In this document: positions 6,499 to 15,089 of the stretch, one piece after another
Layout: each line of letters starts with the position of its first letter
Position numbering within the stretch: the stretch's first letter is position 1
Assembly (NCBI GenBank): GCA_004553575.1
Contig: SFLA01000013.1
Location: 1 to 38,000 of the forward strand
Reading direction: 5' to 3'
DNA length: 38,000 nt
Origin: Clostridiales bacterium
GTDB lineage: Bacteria; Bacillota; Clostridia; Oscillospirales; CAG-382
Program-made: the position numbers and the translations under genes
Notes under the pieces: model-generated
Seen by the model: the letters and a program-made list of their open reading frames with translations, nothing else
The model's database searches: none
Told to the model about the DNA's origin: nothing

Positions 6499-7841
6499 CG
6501 GACATACGCATATCTCCCAACCCCAAGCAGGAGCTTTTCTTCAACTCACACGCACGCTACACCGCGTACGGAGGCGCGCGGGGCGGCGGAAAAAGCTGGG
6601 CTATGCGGGTAAAGCTTGTGCTTCTGGCTCTCAGATATGACGGGATACAGATTCTGCTGCTTCGCCGTACGCTGGGCGAGCTGAGGGAGAACCATATCAT
6701 ACCTCTCAGAAAAATGCTGACCGGAATCGCTCCGTACAGCGAAAGCCGCCGCGAATTCGTTTTCCCGAACGGAGCACGGATAAGGCTCGGCTATTGCGAC
6801 GGCGAGCAGGACGTACTGCAATATCAGGGGCAGGCATACGAGGTTATCGGTATGGAGGAGGCGACCCAGTTCACCTACTTCCAGTTCCGCTGCCTGACCG
6901 AATGCAACCGCGCTTCCGGAAATATGAAAGTGAAGTTCCGACCGCGAATGTACTTTACCTGCAATCCCGGAGGAGTCGGGCACGACTGGGTAAAGAGGCT
7001 GTTCGTTGACCGTATTTACCGCGACGGAGAAGACCCGCGGGACTTCACCTTTATCCAAAGCCTTGTCTTCGACAACGGGTACCTGATGAAGAATGACCCC
7101 GATTACGTTTCGGCGCTTGCGGCATTGCCCGAAGCGCGCCGACGCGCCATGCTGTACGGAGACTGGAACGCATTTGAGGGAGCGTTCTTTCCGGAATTCG
7201 ATCCACGTATTCACGTGGTGTCCGACCCGGTAATCAATCCGGGAGACACGCTGTTCCGCGCGCTCGACTACGGACTCGACATGACGAGCTGTCTGTGGTG
7301 CGCCGCAGACGGCAAAGGAAACGTGACCGTCTACCGCGAGCTGAACAAGCCGGATCTTATATTGTCCGACGCAGCCGCAGAAATAATCTCCGCAACCCCG
7401 AAGTCCGAACATATCCGGTATACGGCAGCCTCGCCCGATCTGTGGAACAGGAGGCAGGACAGCGGAAAAAGCGGGTTCGAGATTTTAACCGCTTCCGGTC
7501 TGAAAGGTCTTATACGGGCTTATTCCGCAAGGATACCCGGCTGGCGGGTGACGCGTGAATACCTTAAGCCGGCAAACGGAACGCCGAGGCTGAGGATAAG
7601 TTCGGACTGCACCGAGCTTATCCGATGCCTGCCTCTGCTAAGGTTCGACGACAAGGTGCGGGAGGACGCCTCCTCAACCCCGCACTCGGTAACTCACGCG
7701 CCCGAGGCGCTGAGATACGCGCTGATGTCACGCGAGCCGAAGAAGGCTTTGCCTCCTAAGCCGCGCTTTCGAAGAAGCATTCATTCGTTCGACGAATACA
7801 GCCCGCCCGAAGGCTACGGCGATATTATTGATTACGATTAG
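6486..7841 (+). CDS. terL: Phage terminase large subunit (packaging ATPase/nuclease)
   Basis: 451 residues, the typical length. The ATPase domain has Walker A GGARGGGKS (residues 29-37), Walker B VIGMEEA (120-126) and a coupling motif YFTCNPGG (157-163). The nuclease domain begins with FRALDYGLD, where Asp261 and Asp265 are candidate metal ligands, and has a later HSVTHAPEALRYA segment. The enzyme pumps DNA into the prohead and cuts it, using terS for recognition. ATG 6486 has GGGGGGAG upstream and overlaps terS by 13 nt. All motifs are intact, which argues against long-term decay. A portal gene follows 8 nt later. Confidence 0.95.
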   Translation: MGGLTDIRISPNPKQELFFNSHARYTAYGGARGGGKSWAMRVKLVLLALRYDGIQILLLRRTLGELRENHIIPLRKMLTGIAPYSESRREFVFPNGARIRLGYCDGEQDVLQYQGQAYEVIGMEEATQFTYFQFRCLTECNRASGNMKVKFRPRMYFTCNPGGVGHDWVKRLFVDRIYRDGEDPRDFTFIQSLVFDNGYLMKNDPDYVSALAALPEARRRAMLYGDWNAFEGAFFPEFDPRIHVVSDPVINPGDTLFRALDYGLDMTSCLWCAADGKGNVTVYRELNKPDLILSDAAAEIISATPKSEHIRYTAASPDLWNRRQDSGKSGFEILTASGLKGLIRAYSARIPGWRVTREYLKPANGTPRLRISSDCTELIRCLPLLRFDDKVREDASSTPHSVTHAPEALRYALMSREPKKALPPKPRFRRSIHSFDEYSPPEGYGDIIDYD

Positions 7842-7849
7842 GAGCGAAA

Positions 7850-9385
7850 ATGACTTACAACAAAAGGCAGCCCTTCACCGAGGAATGGCAGAAATACGAG
7901 AAGGGCAAGGAGTACAACCGGTCGATCGGTCTGTACGGAGAGGTGGATACCAACGAGCGGTTTTACCGCGGCGACCAGTGGGTAGGAGTCGCAAGCTCCG
8001 GCCTTCCCACGCCGGTGTTCAACTTTTACCGCAGGGTTATCGACTACTACGTCTCCGCGCTGTCCGCCTCGGCAGTTACAATGTCATACGCATACGCCTC
8101 TCCCGTTCCGAGATTAACGCCGGAGCAACAGAACCGGGTGAACGGCGTATTGCAGAAGATTACCGCATTCCGCTGGGAAAAACTGAAAATGGACCGTCTT
8201 CTTACTGACAGTCTGTTTGACGCGGCAATAACCGGCGACGCCTTTGCATACACCTATTGGGATCCGTCGGTACGTACGGGACAGCCGTATACCGGGGATT
8301 TCCGCACAGTGCTTACCGATAACACAAACGTGTTCTTCGGCAATCCGAACTCGCGCGCTGTACAGTCGCAGCCGTATATCATAATATCAATGCGCGAGCC
8401 GGTATGCGATCTGCGGGCCGAAGCGGAGAAAAACGGAATCGATAAAGAGAGAATAGCGCTGATCGTCCCGGATTCCGATACCGAATACTTTTCCGGCGAT
8501 ATGGCGGAAAAAGAACTGGAAAACACGAAATGCGTATCGCTGATATATCTGTGGAAGGAGGACGGGCGCGTACACTACCGCAAATCGGTGCGCGGAACGG
8601 TGATAACCGACGATACCGATACCGGACTTTCGCTTTATCCGGTTGCCTATTACAGCTGGAGCAAAGTGAAAAACAGCTGGCACGGACGCGCCGTCGGAAC
8701 CGGAATGGTAGACAACCAGATATTCATAAACAAAGCGTACGCAATGGTGATGAAGCATATGATGGACACCGCGTTTTCGAAGGTTGTATACGATTCGACC
8801 GTTATAGACGAATGGACGAACAGAGTCGGCGAGGCGATTGCCGTGAACGGTCCCGTCGATAATGTAGCGCGGGTGCTGTCGGGCGGAAGCATGCAAAGCG
8901 GAATGCTCGACGTTATCAACATGGCGATAGGCCATACCAAGGATTTCCTGGGCGCTACCGATTCGGCGCTGGGCACCGAAAAAGCCGACAACACCTCCGC
9001 GATTATCGCTCTGCAGCAGGCTTCGTCACAGCCGCTCGAAAACGTAAGAAGATCCCTTTACCAGTTCGTTGAGGATATAGGACTGATATGGCTCGACTTC
9101 ATGTTCGCATTTTACGACGACAAAAGGCTTATGCGGGTGCAGAGTGAAAGCGGCAGCGATTTTATTGAATTCCCTTTTTCCGAATACAGAAGCGCACTGT
9201 TCGACTGCGCGGTCGAAGTCGGCGACACCGGATGGTGGTCGGAGGTAACCGCAGTGAATACTCTCGACGGGCTGCTAAAGCTCGGAAAGATATCCGCGAC
9301 GCAGTATCTTGAACGTTTGCCGGAGAACATCATACCCAGGAAGAAAGAACTTATCGAAAGTCTGTCACAGACGGAGGAAAAATGA
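7850..9385 (+). CDS. Phage portal protein
   Basis: 511 residues, directly after terL. The N-terminal region (NERFYRGDQWVGV, PVFNFYRRVIDYYVSALSAS) and the core (GMVDNQIFINKAYAMVMKHM, SAIIALQQASSQPLENVRRSLYQF quoted as two adjacent pieces in the protein) match portal proteins of short-tailed and other phages. Portal forms the dodecameric ring at one capsid vertex through which terminase pumps DNA and to which the neck attaches. Ribosome site GGAG lies upstream of ATG 7850. The stop overlaps the next ATG (9382) as ATGA. No frameshift or internal stop. Confidence 0.88.
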   Translation: MTYNKRQPFTEEWQKYEKGKEYNRSIGLYGEVDTNERFYRGDQWVGVASSGLPTPVFNFYRRVIDYYVSALSASAVTMSYAYASPVPRLTPEQQNRVNGVLQKITAFRWEKLKMDRLLTDSLFDAAITGDAFAYTYWDPSVRTGQPYTGDFRTVLTDNTNVFFGNPNSRAVQSQPYIIISMREPVCDLRAEAEKNGIDKERIALIVPDSDTEYFSGDMAEKELENTKCVSLIYLWKEDGRVHYRKSVRGTVITDDTDTGLSLYPVAYYSWSKVKNSWHGRAVGTGMVDNQIFINKAYAMVMKHMMDTAFSKVVYDSTVIDEWTNRVGEAIAVNGPVDNVARVLSGGSMQSGMLDVINMAIGHTKDFLGATDSALGTEKADNTSAIIALQQASSQPLENVRRSLYQFVEDIGLIWLDFMFAFYDDKRLMRVQSESGSDFIEFPFSEYRSALFDCAVEVGDTGWWSEVTAVNTLDGLLKLGKISATQYLERLPENIIPRKKELIESLSQTEEK

Positions 9386-9819
9386 ACGAAAACGATATCA
9401 TAACCCAGATCGCCGGTATGGCGGACGAGGACGGCGTAACCGTCGAAGACCTTATCAACAGCATAAAGACCGACCGCGGAGCCAAAAAAAGGTCGGACGC
9501 AGTTACAAAGGACGTAGAGGAATTCAGAAAGATATTCCCGGACGTAACTCCGGAAGAAATACCCGATGAGGTGTGGCGTTCGGTCGCCGACGGAGTACCT
9601 CTTGCGGCGGCATATGCGCTGCACATATGCGTTTCCGGAAACAAAAGAACAGCCGCAGACCGAGTGAATGCCGATAACGCACGCCGGTCCGCCCCGGCAG
9701 GCAAAGACGCCGACGCTGAGGAATCCTACACCTCGGAGCAGGTGGAGGACATGTCCCCCGAGGCAGTGAAAAAGAACTTCAAAGGTATAATTAAGTCCCT
9801 TAGGGGCTGGAAAATCTGA
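9382..9819 (+). CDS. Probable capsid scaffolding protein
   Basis: 145 residues, acidic and lysine-rich, mostly helical, with no membrane segment. It sits between portal and coat, the standard place for a scaffold in phages without a head protease. Segments FRKIFPDVTPEEIPDEVWRS and SPEAVKKNFKGIIKSLRGW resemble scaffold-like proteins in clostridial prophages; the basic C-terminal end fits a coat-binding helix. Its start overlaps the portal stop (ATGA). The call rests mainly on position and composition. Confidence 0.65.
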   Translation: MNENDIITQIAGMADEDGVTVEDLINSIKTDRGAKKRSDAVTKDVEEFRKIFPDVTPEEIPDEVWRSVADGVPLAAAYALHICVSGNKRTAADRVNADNARRSAPAGKDADAEESYTSEQVEDMSPEAVKKNFKGIIKSLRGWKI

Positions 9820-9834
9820 AAACAGGAGTAAACA

Positions 9835-10662
9835 ATGGGTAACTACAACAGCATCGAAAAGGTGATCTCCGCAGAGATCATGCGTACCAACGAGGACAAT
9901 CTTCTCGCAAACAGGATCTGCAACACCGCTTTCATCGGAGATATAAAAAACCGTGGAGACAGCGTGACCTTTGTCGGTCTTAATGACCCGACGGTATATG
10001 ACTACGAGGGAAGCGTTACATACGAGGATATCCAGGACGCCGCAACTACGCTGTATATCGATCAGGACAAAGCGTTTTCCTTTAAGGTCAAGGATATCGA
10101 GGCTCTGAGAAGCACACTCGGCCTGAAGGATTCTCAGGCGAAGCGGGCTTCATACAATCTTAAGAAGGTTGTCGATACCTACGTATTCGGGCTTTACGGC
10201 GATGCCGGAACGGTACTCGACGCCCTTACCGTCACACCGTCTAACGTTCTCCAGCTTATCGGAGAGGTAAAGGAAACGCTCGAAAAGGCTAATGTTCAGG
10301 ACGGAAGAACCTGGATAGTCGTACCGCCGTTCGTAAAAACCAAGCTTATGCTCGCGGGGATTAAATTTCAGATCAACAACGGCATAAACGGAAGCGGAAC
10401 CGTCGGATTCACCGACGAGCTCGGCTGCGACATATTCGTATCCAATCAGCTCGCAGTGTCCGACAACGTGACATATATGCTCGCCGGATCGTATTCAGCG
10501 ATAGCATATGCCGAGCAGGTGCTTGAAACGCAGTTCATTGACAGGCTTGAAGATTCATTCGATTCGGCTGTAAGAGGCAGAATAGTATTCGGAGCCAAGG
10601 TCATAAAGCCGGAGGAGCTCGTCTGTGCGCCTATAACCGACGGCGGAAACAGCATTGCATAA
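9835..10662 (+). CDS. Phage major coat (capsid) protein
   Basis: 275 residues. The pattern RGDSVTFVGLNDPTVYDY, then TLYIDQDKAFSFKVKDIEAL, then WIVVPPFVKTKLM and DIFVSNQLAV is typical of HK97-fold coat proteins of the P22-coat-like type. No obvious N-terminal cleaved domain and no protease gene nearby, consistent with a separate scaffold. Ribosome site CAGGAG is 8 nt upstream of the ATG. It forms the icosahedral shell. The gene is intact and close to its neighbours. Confidence 0.85.
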   Translation: MGNYNSIEKVISAEIMRTNEDNLLANRICNTAFIGDIKNRGDSVTFVGLNDPTVYDYEGSVTYEDIQDAATTLYIDQDKAFSFKVKDIEALRSTLGLKDSQAKRASYNLKKVVDTYVFGLYGDAGTVLDALTVTPSNVLQLIGEVKETLEKANVQDGRTWIVVPPFVKTKLMLAGIKFQINNGINGSGTVGFTDELGCDIFVSNQLAVSDNVTYMLAGSYSAIAYAEQVLETQFIDRLEDSFDSAVRGRIVFGAKVIKPEELVCAPITDGGNSIA

Positions 10663-10680
10663 AGAAAGGAAGAACACAGA

Positions 10681-11061
10681 ATGACCAATGTCAGTATTAA
10701 CGAGCTGATTACAGATGCGCTCAACACGGTAGTCTTTACATATCCCACAGAAAGTGCTGACGGCGTTGCCGAATACTTTTCGGTAACTCCCGATTCCGCA
10801 AACGACCGCATTGCTGTCGTTGCAGCGGCGACTGCGGATGTTAAGATAAAATTCCCCGCCGGCAGTTTCTGGGCAGGCAGAGAAAGCGATGAGCTCACGC
10901 TGAAGGCAAATACCACCGCGGTGCTTATTCCGGACGGTTCAAGGCACATGGACGGAGATCACTTTGCAATAAGCGTCACTCCTGCCATGCAGACCTATAA
11001 CCTCAGCGACTGCGGATTCAAGATATACGCGATCCGTCTCCCCCGGACGCGCGCAAACTGA
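10681..11061 (+). CDS. Hypothetical phage head protein (decoration-like?)
   Basis: 126 residues, beta-rich and without membrane segments (TADVKIKFPAGSFWAG, ELTLKANTTAVLIPDGSRHM). It is 18 nt after the coat gene and has AGAAAGGAAG upstream. Position and size fit a head-decoration or coat-associated protein, but I do not recognise a family. A strong hairpin follows the gene. Confidence 0.6.
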   Translation: MTNVSINELITDALNTVVFTYPTESADGVAEYFSVTPDSANDRIAVVAAATADVKIKFPAGSFWAGRESDELTLKANTTAVLIPDGSRHMDGDHFAISVTPAMQTYNLSDCGFKIYAIRLPRTRAN

Positions 11062-11068
11062 CGATTTT

Positions 11069-11097
11069 ACGCGGGGCGGAGGAATACCGCCCCGCGT
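11069..11097 (+). promoter_or_regulatory. Strong intercistronic hairpin in the phage operon
   Basis: An 11-bp perfect stem ACGCGGGGCGG (11069-11079)/CCGCCCCGCGT (11087-11097) with the loop AGGAATA. No T-run follows, so it is not a standard terminator. It lies between the head genes and the connector gene and could protect upstream mRNA or lower downstream expression. Confidence 0.5.
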
Positions 11098-11118
11098 CCG
11101 CATAAAGGAGGAAAGATT

Positions 11119-11502
11119 ATGACAGGCAATCAACTGCTCGAAGCGGCGCTTGACCTTATTGCGGCACGCGGCAGCGATTCGCTGCTCCCCGATTCCTGCG
11201 CCGACTACAAAGCAAGAGCGCTGAATATCATAAATATCTGCCTTGCCGAAACCGCTTTCATCAACGGGGTGCTGCTTGACACGGAGCCGTTCATTCCGCA
11301 CATAGATGCGCTTACGGACGATATAAACCTTCATCCCACTGTTTCGTACGCGGTGCTGCCGTTCGGAATTGCTTCTTATCTGCTGCTGGACGAGGACAGC
11401 GGGCTGTCCGACCGTCTGCTTTCGGCATATCGGCGCGAAACCGACAGGGCAGGTCGGCTGTGCCGGGGAAGAAGACATCCGATCTCGGAGGATCCGATAT
11501 GA
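11119..11502 (+). CDS. Head-tail connector/adaptor-like phage protein
   Basis: 127 residues, mostly helical at first (TGNQLLEAALDLIAARG, YKARALNIINICLAE), then PTVSYAVLPFGIASYLLLDEDSG and a C-terminal RRETDRAGR. This helical build just after coat genes matches the gp6/gp11-type adaptor proteins that attach to the portal ring. Ribosome site AAAGGAGGAAAG is excellent. The stop overlaps the next ATG as ATGA. The family call is by architecture and position. Confidence 0.6.
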   Translation: MTGNQLLEAALDLIAARGSDSLLPDSCADYKARALNIINICLAETAFINGVLLDTEPFIPHIDALTDDINLHPTVSYAVLPFGIASYLLLDEDSGLSDRLLSAYRRETDRAGRLCRGRRHPISEDPI

Positions 11503-13238
11503 ACCCGGTATCCGTAACCGTAAAGGGATTCCGCGGACTCGACCAGCGTGCAGTATACTCCGACGACCCGTCGGTATCGCCGGACATGAACAACTTCAGG
11601 GTCTGCGGTGACGGAAGTCTTAAAAAACGCCCGGGCAGAAGGCTGTCGGACTGTGCATTCAACGGGCAGATATACTACATGTGGAGGGGGTGGATAGACG
11701 GCGAGCTGCTGTTCCTTATCTGCGCGGGAAAGTGCATATACCGGCTTAACGCGCAAACGCACGAAATATCACCGGTGACTACCATCCCCGGCGAATGCCG
11801 CCATATGTTTCCGTTCGGAGGCTCCGTATACTTTATCTGCAGCAGCGGCTACTACAAATACACCGCAGGCGTTTTTGCGGAGGTCGAGCCTTATATACCG
11901 TTGATAGCGGTGTCTACCCTGCCGGACGGCTCGGGCACCCTGTACGAGAAGTCGAATATGCTTACCGGAAAAAAACGCCAGCAGTTCTCATCGGACGGCT
12001 CAAGCGCCGTTTATCATCTTGCGGAACAACTTATCGATACGGTTATTTCGGTAATGGTCGGAGGTACGAAGTGCCCCGCCGCATATTACACCTTCGACGC
12101 CGGCCCGGGAACGGTAACATTCAGCGAAGGCCATATACCGCCCGAGGGATTGAACAACGTGGAGATAACATGGGAAAAAAGCTCGACCGCCTCGGCGGAC
12201 ATAATTCTCGGATGCCGCAGGAGCATGAATTTCGGCGGCAACACGGACACCCGCGTATTTCTGTACGGAAACGACGAACACCCGAACTACCGGTATCATT
12301 CGGAACTGGCTGACGGGCTTCCGTCCGCCGAATACTTTCCCGAAACAAACTACACGGTTATAGGCGTCTCGAAAATAAACGATATTGTGCAGCAGTACGA
12401 CCGCCAGCTTATCTTTACGGAGGACCGCGCCTTTTATTCCTTCTGCGAGCTGCGCACGGATATACTCGGATCGTATTACTCGTCCTTCCCGGTATACAAC
12501 CTGAATTTTGAAAAGGGCAACCTTATTTCCAACAGCAGCGCGGTAATAGACAACACGCCGGTAACCCTTTCCGACGACGGGCTTAACCGGTGGATATCGA
12601 CCGCCGTTCAGGACGAGCGGAACGCCGAATGCTTTTCGATGCCCATATGCGATTCCGTTAAAGAAATCATAGAAGGGTTCAGATACGGCGAATGCAGCCT
12701 GTACGACCGTCAGTCCGAGGGCGAGCTGTGGTTTTCGACGCCGCTGGGGGTGTTTATATACTGCTACCGGACCGGAATCTGGTACAGATACGACGCCATA
12801 AACGCTGTCGTTTTCTGTGAGATACCCGGAAGACTGTACTGGCTTAACTCAGAAGGAGAGCTGTGGTACACTTCGGAATCGCTAACGACCGACGACGGGA
12901 ACGCTTATACCGCATACTGGCGGACTCCGCTGTGCACCTTCGGTTCTTCCGGAGGTTTGCTGAATCTTAATTCGGTGACCGTCGTTACCGACAGAGCGGA
13001 CGGAACCGAACTTACTGTCAGCGCAGAGCCGACCGGGAACGGACAGACGATGAATCTTCAGACTCTTACGCTCGGTCCGACGGAGGACGGAGGGACGCTT
13101 ATAGACCGGACGGTTTTCAGAACCGAGATAAAACGTGCTGCGGCGGCGCAGGTCACGCTGTCAAGCTCGGGCACCGGGAACGGCTGTCACGTTAAGGCGG
13201 TGACCTTTACTTATAAAACAAAGGAGGCAGGAAGATGA
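11499..13238 (+). CDS. Phage neck/nozzle-like protein (tail tubular protein B type)
   Basis: 579 residues, beta-rich. The N-terminus (VTVKGFRGLDQRAVYSDD, SPDMNNFRVCGDGSLKKRPG) has the same plan as T7 gp12-type nozzle proteins: a short lead, then 'mNN...dGsLkkRPG'. The rest contains repeated blade-like units (YMWRGWIDGELLFLICAGKC, MFPFGGSVYFICSSGYYKY, LWFSTPLGVFIYCYRTGIWY), suggesting a beta-propeller. In short-tailed phages this protein extends the portal-adaptor channel. ATG 11499 is chosen over an upstream frame start because it has CGGAGG and overlaps the previous stop. The stop overlaps the next start as ATGA. Confidence 0.65.
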   Translation: MNPVSVTVKGFRGLDQRAVYSDDPSVSPDMNNFRVCGDGSLKKRPGRRLSDCAFNGQIYYMWRGWIDGELLFLICAGKCIYRLNAQTHEISPVTTIPGECRHMFPFGGSVYFICSSGYYKYTAGVFAEVEPYIPLIAVSTLPDGSGTLYEKSNMLTGKKRQQFSSDGSSAVYHLAEQLIDTVISVMVGGTKCPAAYYTFDAGPGTVTFSEGHIPPEGLNNVEITWEKSSTASADIILGCRRSMNFGGNTDTRVFLYGNDEHPNYRYHSELADGLPSAEYFPETNYTVIGVSKINDIVQQYDRQLIFTEDRAFYSFCELRTDILGSYYSSFPVYNLNFEKGNLISNSSAVIDNTPVTLSDDGLNRWISTAVQDERNAECFSMPICDSVKEIIEGFRYGECSLYDRQSEGELWFSTPLGVFIYCYRTGIWYRYDAINAVVFCEIPGRLYWLNSEGELWYTSESLTTDDGNAYTAYWRTPLCTFGSSGGLLNLNSVTVVTDRADGTELTVSAEPTGNGQTMNLQTLTLGPTEDGGTLIDRTVFRTEIKRAAAAQVTLSSSGTGNGCHVKAVTFTYKTKEAGR

Positions 13239-14287
13239 TAAACGATGAATACGACGCTCTGATAAAAGAGACAAAGGATAAGCTGAGAAGCTATTCCGAC
13301 GCGACAGCAGTTATAACGAAAAAATACGCCGAAGCCCGTGCTCAGTATGAAGCCGCAAAGGAAAAATCGGCGCAGATTCTCGAAAAAAACTACAGCCGCG
13401 ACCGTAATGCCGCCGCCGCGCAGGTAAAGCTCGACGAAAAGAACACCGGCGAATATCTCGCCTCACGCGGACTTGCAACCTCCGGTGAAAGCGTACAGGC
13501 GAAGCTGAATTCCAACATAGCGCTTAACAACGCCCTTTCCGGCCTGTCAGCGGAGCATGAGAGCAAGCTCGCGGACATGCTTTCAGAAAAGGACGAATAC
13601 CTGTCCAGGCTGGGTATCGATTACGCAAAGGAATACGCCGATGCGGAAAACAAACTTCTTTCTCAGGCGGCGGAAGTCGCGGAGTCAAAGCTGAAACACA
13701 CTTCGTCAAAAAGCGGTTCGGCTTCGGGAAATACGGCGGTATCCGACTCCGTCGGAGCGGCTGAAGGCGACGGTTTATTTGATCCCGAAATGACGCCGTA
13801 TCAGCTCGCCTCTGCCATAGTAAGGAGATTCACCGGCGGAAACACGGTAAAATACGCGGAAGACAACCTCGAGATAAGCGATTATCTTAAGAAACTGAGC
13901 GAGCGCTACAGTCTGACCGACGATTTCCGCGATCAGCTCGTATTCGCTCTCGACGCGCTCGGTTACAGCGCGCTCGACGACGAAAGCAACGCGCTTACGA
14001 GACTTATCTACGATGCCGAAACCGAATACACCGACGCATACTCGCGTGCGGCGGCTCTGGCTAAGAAAACCATACCCGATTACGAAAAGCGGCAGGCGTT
14101 TATAAAAAAATATGCATATTTCAGTAAGCTCGATTATATTTTTACACGGTGCAAAAATATTGATGAGTTCTACGAAGCGTGCAGTCTGATGGGAATGACC
14201 GAAAAGGATCGCGAGGCGTATATCGAAGATGTTGCAAACCGAGTCGGAACATCATCGGAGGTCCGTATCGGCGAGAGCTTAAAATGA
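13235..14287 (+). CDS. Coiled-coil phage protein, possible internal/ejection protein
   Basis: 350 residues rich in Ala, Glu, Lys and Ser. Residues 1-150 are long heptad-like helices (YAEARAQYEAAKEKSAQILE), with a central LASRGLATSGES motif of the 'GlrGSGysES' kind seen in phage internal or tail-associated proteins, then a flexible Ser/Gly linker (residues 155-175) and a second helical domain. No signal peptide. By place it follows the nozzle gene, where short-tailed phages keep ejection proteins. Function is not recognisable with certainty. The start overlaps the previous stop as ATGA with AAAGGAGG upstream. Confidence 0.55.
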   Translation: MINDEYDALIKETKDKLRSYSDATAVITKKYAEARAQYEAAKEKSAQILEKNYSRDRNAAAAQVKLDEKNTGEYLASRGLATSGESVQAKLNSNIALNNALSGLSAEHESKLADMLSEKDEYLSRLGIDYAKEYADAENKLLSQAAEVAESKLKHTSSKSGSASGNTAVSDSVGAAEGDGLFDPEMTPYQLASAIVRRFTGGNTVKYAEDNLEISDYLKKLSERYSLTDDFRDQLVFALDALGYSALDDESNALTRLIYDAETEYTDAYSRAAALAKKTIPDYEKRQAFIKKYAYFSKLDYIFTRCKNIDEFYEACSLMGMTEKDREAYIEDVANRVGTSSEVRIGESLK

Positions 14288-14301
14288 GAGGAGTCTGAGC
14301 A

Positions 14302-14646
14302 ATGGACATTACCGAATATATTCAGCCGGAGCTGTATGTGATAATACCCGTTCTGTACATAACCGGCGCAATTATCAAAAACAGCAGCATAAAGGACTGG
14401 AAGATACCGTTCATTCTCGGCGCAGCGGGGATTATGCTCGCCGCGATATGGAATCTTGCAACCTGCTTTCCCTCCGATGCACAGGAAACGCTTTCGGTAA
14501 TATTCGCGAGCATAACACAGGGCGGTCTTTGCGCCGCCGCCAGCGTATATGCGAATAATCTGTATAAGCAGTTTTCCTTAAGGAAAAAAGACGATGATAA
14601 CGGCAATACGACGCAGGATAGCACGCAGAATAGCGACGCTGTCTGA
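14302..14646 (+). CDS. Holin of the superfamily V / Hol44-like type
   Basis: 114 residues. The N-terminus (TEYIQPELYVIIPVLYITGA) is a first membrane helix, then DWKIPFILGAAGIMLAAIWN and a third around ITQGGLCAAASVYANNLYKQ, followed by a charged, Asp/Asn/Thr-rich tail. This pattern with 'iPvLyiiG..iK.s' and 'itqGilcA..svy.nql.Kq' matches holins of superfamily V. Holins open the membrane at the end of a lytic cycle so that an endolysin can reach the wall; no endolysin is encoded in the cassette. Ribosome site GAGGAG upstream of ATG 14302. Confidence 0.75.
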   Translation: MDITEYIQPELYVIIPVLYITGAIIKNSSIKDWKIPFILGAAGIMLAAIWNLATCFPSDAQETLSVIFASITQGGLCAAASVYANNLYKQFSLRKKDDDNGNTTQDSTQNSDAV

Positions 14647-14676
14647 GGCGATAGCTTATCTGATCTACGGGATCTG

Positions 14677-15003
14677 ATGGTTATAGAAAGCATCGTCGAA
14701 TGCGCTGCTGCCGTCCTTTCGGCGGGCGGAATCGTTTCCATGTTCATATGTACGCTTATGATGAAGGCATTGAGCAAAGCCCGCGACGAGGCAACGCGCC
14801 GCAAGGACGAACGCAACCGCTACGAGCTTCTCAGAATGGAGGGAGAGGAGCGGATAGCGTCGCTGCTGCTTGCCGTATCGAGATACACCCGCGGTCGCTG
14901 CGGGGAGTCCGAGCTTGACGAAGCGGAAAAGGCCTACCTCGAACACATAAAGAAGTCAAATGAAATCCGTATGCGGATTCTGTCCGATACGATAACCGAA
15001 TAA
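14677..15003 (+). CDS. Small phage protein with N-terminal membrane helix and coiled coil
   Basis: 108 residues. Residues 1-30 form one hydrophobic segment (ECAAAVLSAGGIVSMFICTL); the rest is highly charged and helical (SKARDEATRRKDERNRYELL), ending in a conserved-looking acidic stretch. It is the last gene of the cassette, directly after the holin. A lysis-accessory role is possible but unsupported; I do not recognise the family. The ribosome site is weak (CGGGAT). Confidence 0.55.
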   Translation: MVIESIVECAAAVLSAGGIVSMFICTLMMKALSKARDEATRRKDERNRYELLRMEGEERIASLLLAVSRYTRGRCGESELDEAEKAYLEHIKKSNEIRMRILSDTITE

Positions 15004-15037
15004 TGCATACATCGCTCCTGCCGACGGGAGCAACGGC

Positions 15038-15074
15038 AAAAAATCACCCCGCAGTCAGACTCTGCGGGGTGATT
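15038..15074 (-). terminator. Terminator of the hprK-lon-engB operon
   Basis: A 13-bp perfect stem AATCACCCCGCAG (15042-15054)/CTGCGGGGTGATT (15062-15074). On the minus strand it is followed by TTTTTTG, so it terminates the engB transcript. On the plus strand the tail is weak. It also contains the right copy (15038-15051) of the imperfect 14-bp flanking repeat. Confidence 0.8.
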
Positions 15075-15089
15075 AATCCGTTATATATG

